Assembly: GCA_016169945.1 (NCBI GenBank)
Contig: JADLSH010000032.1
Coordinates: 248,001-312,000 of the forward strand
DNA length: 64,000 bases
Source: Trachythela sp. YZ-2020
Lineage: Eukaryota; Cnidaria; Anthozoa; Malacalcyonacea; Clavulariidae
Reading direction: 5' to 3'
This document shows positions 59,710 through 64,000 of this stretch, one piece after another; within the stretch, counting starts at the first letter, position 1; every line of letters starts with the position of its first letter. The notes below the pieces were generated by a model, which ran no database searches, was not told where the DNA came from, and saw only the letters and a program-made list of their open reading frames with translations. Position numbers and translations under genes: made by a program.

Positions 59710-59934
59710 GTGGGAAATGGCATCAAAACCTATAAAGCAGTAGTTGAGTTTATTCCCGACGAAAGGAAGTCATCTTTGCTCAGAACATTTCAGTGTGGAC
59801 AGGATGCAACAGGTTGGGCAAATAATGATTCTGCTGCCAGATGGTGTGTCAACAATATCTCAGAACTCTCAGGTTCGTGCTTTTGGTCTTTTAAATGCAT
59901 AATTTTGCTTTTATGCCCAACACTTTCTCCTTGA
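59710..59934 (+). pseudogene. Possible exon fragment downstream of the THAP-like exon
   Basis: A 74-codon frame with protein-like content (VVEFIPDERKSSLLRTFQCG, GWANNDSAARWCVNNISELS) lies after a good acceptor tract. A donor-like CAG|GTTCGT is near 59871. I could not link its phase to the THAP-like exon and no domain is recognisable. Confidence 0.3.
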
Positions 59935-60001
59935 TAAGTTAAATTGTCTGGCATTAAATTGAGTAAAATAATAAAGTAGGCTGCATTAATGTGGCTTAAT
60001 G
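59917..60001 (+). repeat. TTAACCCATTAA-family repeat, degraded
   Basis: GCCCAACACTTTCTCCTTG...AATTGTCTGGCATTAAATTG...AAAGTAGGCTGCATTAATG. The ends are eroded. Confidence 0.6.
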
Positions 60002-60286
60002 ATAGAGTTTACAAGAGTGTAGGGTAATGTAAGGTAGATAGGCCAGCTGGTTAACCCAATACTGTATGTATCCATTATGCTTCAATGGTTCATTTTGTTG
60101 GTCAATGGTTCATATGGTTCAATGGCTCAAGAAAGGTGAAACCCCTAAAAGGAGAAAGGGTTAGGTTTACCAAAATTGCAAGACCCTGAAATAGAAGCAG
60201 GGGGTTTATAGGAATTGAAATATGTTAGATATTTTAAGTATGAAAAATTGAAAATGTAAGCTATGGATGGACAGCATCCACTAAAA

Positions 60287-60342
60287 TTTTATGAATACAC
60301 ACACCCACCCAAATATTTATGAATACACACACCCACCCAAAT
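60287..60342. repeat. 27-bp direct duplication
   Basis: TTATGAATACACACACCCAC followed by CCAAAT occurs twice in tandem. Confidence 0.75.
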
Positions 60343-61392
60343 TGAATTAGGTCGCTGTCGTGACAAATGTGGCCTTTGGGGCCGGTTTGCCTGTACATCA
60401 GACTGTACATCACATATGTACTATTACTTCTTTATTCAAGTCATAATGTTGTACTGTTTGAATTTATAGAGAATTTTGAATCCACAGTGTAGGTTGGTTT
60501 CACTGAGCATTACCATGCAGCAAATGGTGGTCAACCTGCATTTATCAAAGTGAAAAAATAATGATAATTGTTTTCATTATACACAGTAGTCTTGTATTTG
60601 AAAGCAAATATATAAAATTGAGAGATGTAGTTTAATTTTCTTGCTCCTGTAAGTGCCAACACTTCTGAAGTTGCTGTTGACCATCATCTGCTGCCCTGTA
60701 ACATGTGGTGAAACCCACCAATACAATATATTTTTCCCAATTTTGCATGACCCCACATGTTTTAGCACCTAATAACATTTTATAATTTCAATATATAGGA
60801 ATAGTATGCTGGATATGTGGCACATGCTTTCATTGCCTTTCCGATTGTTGGACAAGTCTGTTCCGAATCGTCTGTCTCTATTAAAACCTATATAATTATG
60901 GAACAATTTCACACTAGTACAGATAGAAATGTATATAAATGAAATATCAAATAATATTTAGAAGTACTGGCATAACAATGTAATGACAACTTTACAGTAA
61001 CTTTACACATTTTGCTCTGTGATTGTCTTAACCTTTTATGTACCTGTCAATGTTAAGTCAAAGGTGAGGGACAAACCAAGGGAATTTGACACCATGCATA
61101 GTATTGCATACCAATCAGCTGAAGCAATGCAAGTGAGTAGTGACTCACCACTGAGGTCTCTTTCCAACTTGATAGAGATTTTTGACCTGTGGATGGGGAA
61201 TTTGATACTCACTCAATCAAAAATGTCAAATCCCCATGGGTTTTTTTTTGCAAAATCCAAGGAAGAAGTAACTTATTTAATTGTTTGTGATTGTTTGTTG
61301 CTAAAATGAATTTATCCTCCTTTTGTTACAAATATATCTTTATAAATTACTGTGACTTACTGATTTGTTCTGTTAGTCAAGCCTGGGTTCCA
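60343..61392. other. No gene recognised
   Basis: A plus-strand frame at 61019-61309 has fairly ordinary composition (KSKVRDKPREFDTMHSIAYQ) but no motif or splice context that I can defend. Confidence 0.35.
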
Positions 61393-61503
61393 TTAACCCA
61401 TTAGCTGGCAAAGCGCCTAGATGCGTTACTTTAGTGTTTTCCTTTGTCTAACGACAAACATATTTACTAGTCTGTGGTAAGGTACTACCAGTTAATGGGT
61501 TAA
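61393..61503. repeat. TTAACCCATTAA-ended repeat, variant interior
   Basis: ATTAACCCATTAGCTGGCAA at one end and CCAGTTAATGGGTTAA at the other. The interior has diverged. Confidence 0.65.
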
Positions 61504-61529
61504 GAAAACTATCTACCAGTGTCTCTTGT

Positions 61530-61790
61530 TAACTTATTATTTGGCAAAGACCCCTACTTTAGTATTTAACTATCCAATGCCAGACAATTCGCCTTTCTCA
61601 CAAAGGCCCAAATCTGCCATTTTTGGGGTACTGTGCTTATACTTAACACCACAATGCTTATACTTACAACTACACTGTTGTATGGAAAATCACATTTTCA
61701 GTGCTTACATTATCTGATCTGGAAAAGGCAGTACCCCAAAAATGGTGGTGTGAGAAAGGCTAATTTTACTCTTCAGTGGTTGGGTACTGT
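61530..61790 (-). repeat. TTAACCCATTAA-family repeat (minus) split by a nested MITE
   Basis: ACTTTAGTATTTAAC...CCAATGCCAGACAATT on the left and AATTTTACTCTTCAGTGG on the right are the reverse complement of the family core, interrupted at the same element interval 61591-61760. Confidence 0.6.
61591..61760. mobile_element. 170-bp nested MITE, GCCTTTCTCACA ends
   Basis: GCCTTTCTCACA at the left and TGTGAGAAAGGC at the right are perfect inverted repeats. Inner blocks CCATTTTTGGGGTACTG and CAGTACCCCAAAAATGG also pair. AATT occurs on both flanks, one base out from the ends, as a possible duplication. Confidence 0.75.
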
Positions 61791-62130
61791 TTGAAGTTGT
61801 TATTTTCAATGTCTCATATATATAATTCAACAAAGTCTATCTATAATAAATTACAACAACAATATGTAAATACGTGTCCTCGTTCAGCCAAGTGTGTCTG
61901 ATCGCATGACCTAACCTATTTGCATATCGGAAATACTAAACAGGAAGTTCATATCGTAACAGGTACTGCCAGATAATGGCTCAAATAGTAATTGTAACAA
62001 TTGCCTTGTTCCAAAATTGTAAAAACAGACTGTTTGCAATTGCAACTGGTCCAAATTTTGTGGTTGTAATTTAATGGAAATCTGGCTTTATGTTTCCTTT
62101 GTATATGTACCAGGGTACTGGCAGTTAGCG

Positions 62131-62442
62131 CAGTGTTTTCAATAAGCGGTGGTTACCGGCGGTTTACCGCTGCCTATTATCGGCTCCACCCCTGGACCTC
62201 ACTGGGGGCTGAGCACAACGTTTGGTGACGCCTTGTGTTACCTCACCAGCTCACCCCCCTAAAACGTCTGGCACCCCCCTAGTAATAAATATGAAAATCT
62301 GTCTATGCTATTAGGCCTTTCAAAGCCGCCTATTTCTTTATTTATTTGCAAAATGTATATCTGTCTTTCATCTGGAAATTTTGAGCACAGACACCTATTT
62401 TTGAAATTCAGCCTGCTATGACAATAATTACTGAAAACACTG
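62131..62442. mobile_element. hAT-like MITE, CAGTGTTTTCA ends
   Basis: CAGTGTTTTCAATAA and TTACTGAAAACACTG are inverted ends of the hAT CAG type. The flanks TTAGCG and TTAGTG are similar but do not form a clean 8-bp duplication. The interior has a GC-rich stretch (GGTTACCGGCGGTTTACCGC). Confidence 0.65.
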
Positions 62443-62479
62443 TTAGTGAGTTAACAAAACAATTTGCCAGTGTCTGGGA

Positions 62480-62555
62480 GTATTTTACTCTGTCAAATGC
62501 GAGACGATTTTACTCTTCCATGGTAGGGTACAATCAGTTGTTAAAGGGGTAAAGC
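62480..62555 (-). repeat. TTAACCCATTAA-family repeat, partial, minus orientation
   Basis: ATTTTACTCTGTCAAATGCG, then AGACGATTTTACTCTTCCAT and GTTAAAGGGGTAA: reverse complement of the family core. Confidence 0.55.
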
Positions 62556-63232
62556 ATGTTATTATATCCTGGCAAGAGAACAAAAGATTGTTGATACACT
62601 AGAACTGTGGGTGCATGCACTTGTGGGCAATTATCCCTGATACTCTTCACTAGTTCATGATAGAAAGTCATATCAGAAAATGTAGGAAATACAATCACCA
62701 CAGTTGTGGTAAATGAAGAATATATCCAACCTAAGAATCTTAAAGATTGGGGCACCCCAACCTAAGGGCACATTAATTAAGCATTATATATACAGCTGAC
62801 ATAAAAATATTTCTAAGCCCAAATATACAACTAACTGACAAACTATTGAAAATATGAAATTCTAACATTTTTATACAAAATAGCCCTTTGCTTTGTGGGG
62901 AACATCGATTAAAAAACAAAGCTTATAGTATTGTGGTTGGACACTTGGACTAGTTCTACAAATACTCATGGCTAAAATCTAGGACATCATTTAATACTCA
63001 TGCTGTACAAGGGGACGGTTTACTTATAAACAATTATAACAAATAAAGTGTATTTTATCATTAGTCTTGCCATTTTTTCACGAAGTAGCCAAAGTTATGT
63101 CGAGGTATATGTGAACCGTGAAATTAATAAAATATACCTGTCAGCTATACTGGCTAAGTACTGCAGCATCGCTTCAAAGTTCAAACACCGTCTTTTCCCA
63201 CATTTCTCGAGGTTTTAATCTTTGTTTGTTGC

Positions 63233-63655
63233 CAGAGCCGTCCTCAGGGGGGGTGTAAGGTCCTTTCAACCGACTGCCTAACGAACTTGTACCGACTACT
63301 GACTGTACTTTAGTTTCAGACTGTACTTTTTTTTATTGTCGACGGGGGGCGGGGGGGGCGGGGTTGTTTAAAATAATTTTTCCCGGACTATAAACAATGT
63401 TCTAATGCTATTTAAGCACTTCTAACTTTAAAAGTAAAGTAAAATTATTTCTCCCTGACTATAAATTACCTTCTTAAAAACAAAAATTTAGTTTTTCTAT
63501 CCCTCGATTTGCAGGCACAATTTCCGTTTTATGTGTTAGTCATTAAAAATATTTTTTTGTGCTTACTAAAATCGCACTTCTACCGACTGAATCTCCAAAT
63601 ATGATTTCTGGGGGGGTGTGACACCCCCCCAAACCCCCCCGTAGGGACGGCCCTG
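63233..63655. mobile_element. 423-bp hAT MITE with 8-bp TSD
   Basis: Ends CAGAGCCGTCC / GGACGGCCCTG, flanked by exact TTTGTTGC at 63225-63232 and 63656-63663. An 8-bp duplication and CAG ends are diagnostic of hAT elements. Subterminal poly-G/poly-C tracts and a G-rich stretch at 63343-63362 could form unusual structures. No transposase inside. Confidence 0.9.
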
Positions 63656-64000
63656 TTTGTTGCCTTTCATGGACGAGAATATCGTGTACGACTTGTACGT
63701 CTTCAAATAAATTGTTAAAGGTCGAAAAAATATATCGAAAACTTCAAAACATCGAGATTTCACGGCAAAAGCTGGTTAAATTTATATTTTTTCAAAAACC
63801 AGGGGGGTGTGATTTTGTAGCGGGCTCAGAATTTAGCCTGGTCAGTGGTAATTACCAGTGGCATTTGGGACCAGTCGTCATGGTAATGACGTCAATTGAC
63901 GTCAAAATCCGCCATGTTTTTGGCTTCACTTTTCTGCCTGGCATACATTAGCAGCACGTCCTCCAGTGGATAAAACGCGTGAAAAGGGATAAACGCGGAA

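Larger units (their letters stand above)
59079..63967. mobile_element. ~4.9-kb inverted-repeat-bounded segment inside a minisatellite
   Basis: 59079-59195 and 63836-63967 are reverse complements with small indels: ACTGGAGGACGTGC, GAAAAGTGAAGCCAAAAACA, TGACGTCA, and GGTAATTACCACTGAC in order. The minisatellite on both sides is in the same orientation. No clean TSD: GGATAAAAC flanks both sides but is also the satellite unit. Inside are a THAP-like exon, several MITEs and TTAACCCATTAA repeats. A THAP-bearing DNA transposon (P- or Kolobok-like) is suggested, not proven. Confidence 0.6.

Overview
The window looks like AT-rich metazoan nuclear DNA, most likely from a cnidarian or another marine invertebrate. 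This is inferred from its spliced genes, its variety of transposons, CR1/L2-like LINEs, hammerhead-bearing retrozymes, and a guanylate-binding-protein (GBP) gene with a metazoan exon pattern and prenylation box. I could run no database search. Family assignments rest on motifs, intact splice signals, terminal inverted repeats (TIRs) and target-site duplications (TSDs) read directly from the sequence.

Layout. 0.2-1.5 kb: a broken Rep gene (HUH endonuclease plus SF3 helicase) of CRESS-DNA type. 3.6-6 kb: two TIR elements, one a 1.15-kb Harbinger-like element with CTG duplications. 6.06-8.09 kb: an inverted tandem array of ~282-bp units, each carrying a type-I hammerhead ribozyme (a retrozyme). 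9.27-16.84 kb: a spliced gene for a large transposase-like protein with a RING-like finger and a C-terminal cysteine-protease-like module. It is split by a 2.74-kb element whose TIR supplies the stop codon. 19.9-21.1 kb: Tc1 and LINE debris and a perfect 41-bp-arm palindrome.

22.86-46.82 kb (minus strand): a GBP-family large GTPase gene. Thirteen exons join in frame to 755 codons and end in a CaaX box. Its introns hold a LINE, a Mutator-like transposase remnant and an 11.4-kb giant foldback element (28659-40043). The foldback has 4.1-kb near-identical arms, Polinton-like ends (AG... termini, 6-bp TSD), one double-RING gene in each arm and an unrecognised acidic-protein gene in the loop. A LINE has inserted into one arm only.

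47-64 kb: many short dispersed repeats (a TTAACCCATTAA-ended family, hAT and other MITEs, a tRNA-derived sequence, telomere-like repeats), a nearly complete but dead CR1-like LINE (54.96-58.13 kb), and an inverted-repeat-bounded segment (59.08-63.97 kb) with a THAP-like first exon, inserted in an 18-bp minisatellite.

The strongest candidates for something unusual are the giant foldback with duplicated RING genes, the inverted hammerhead array, and the transposase/RING/protease gene with its precise insertion.
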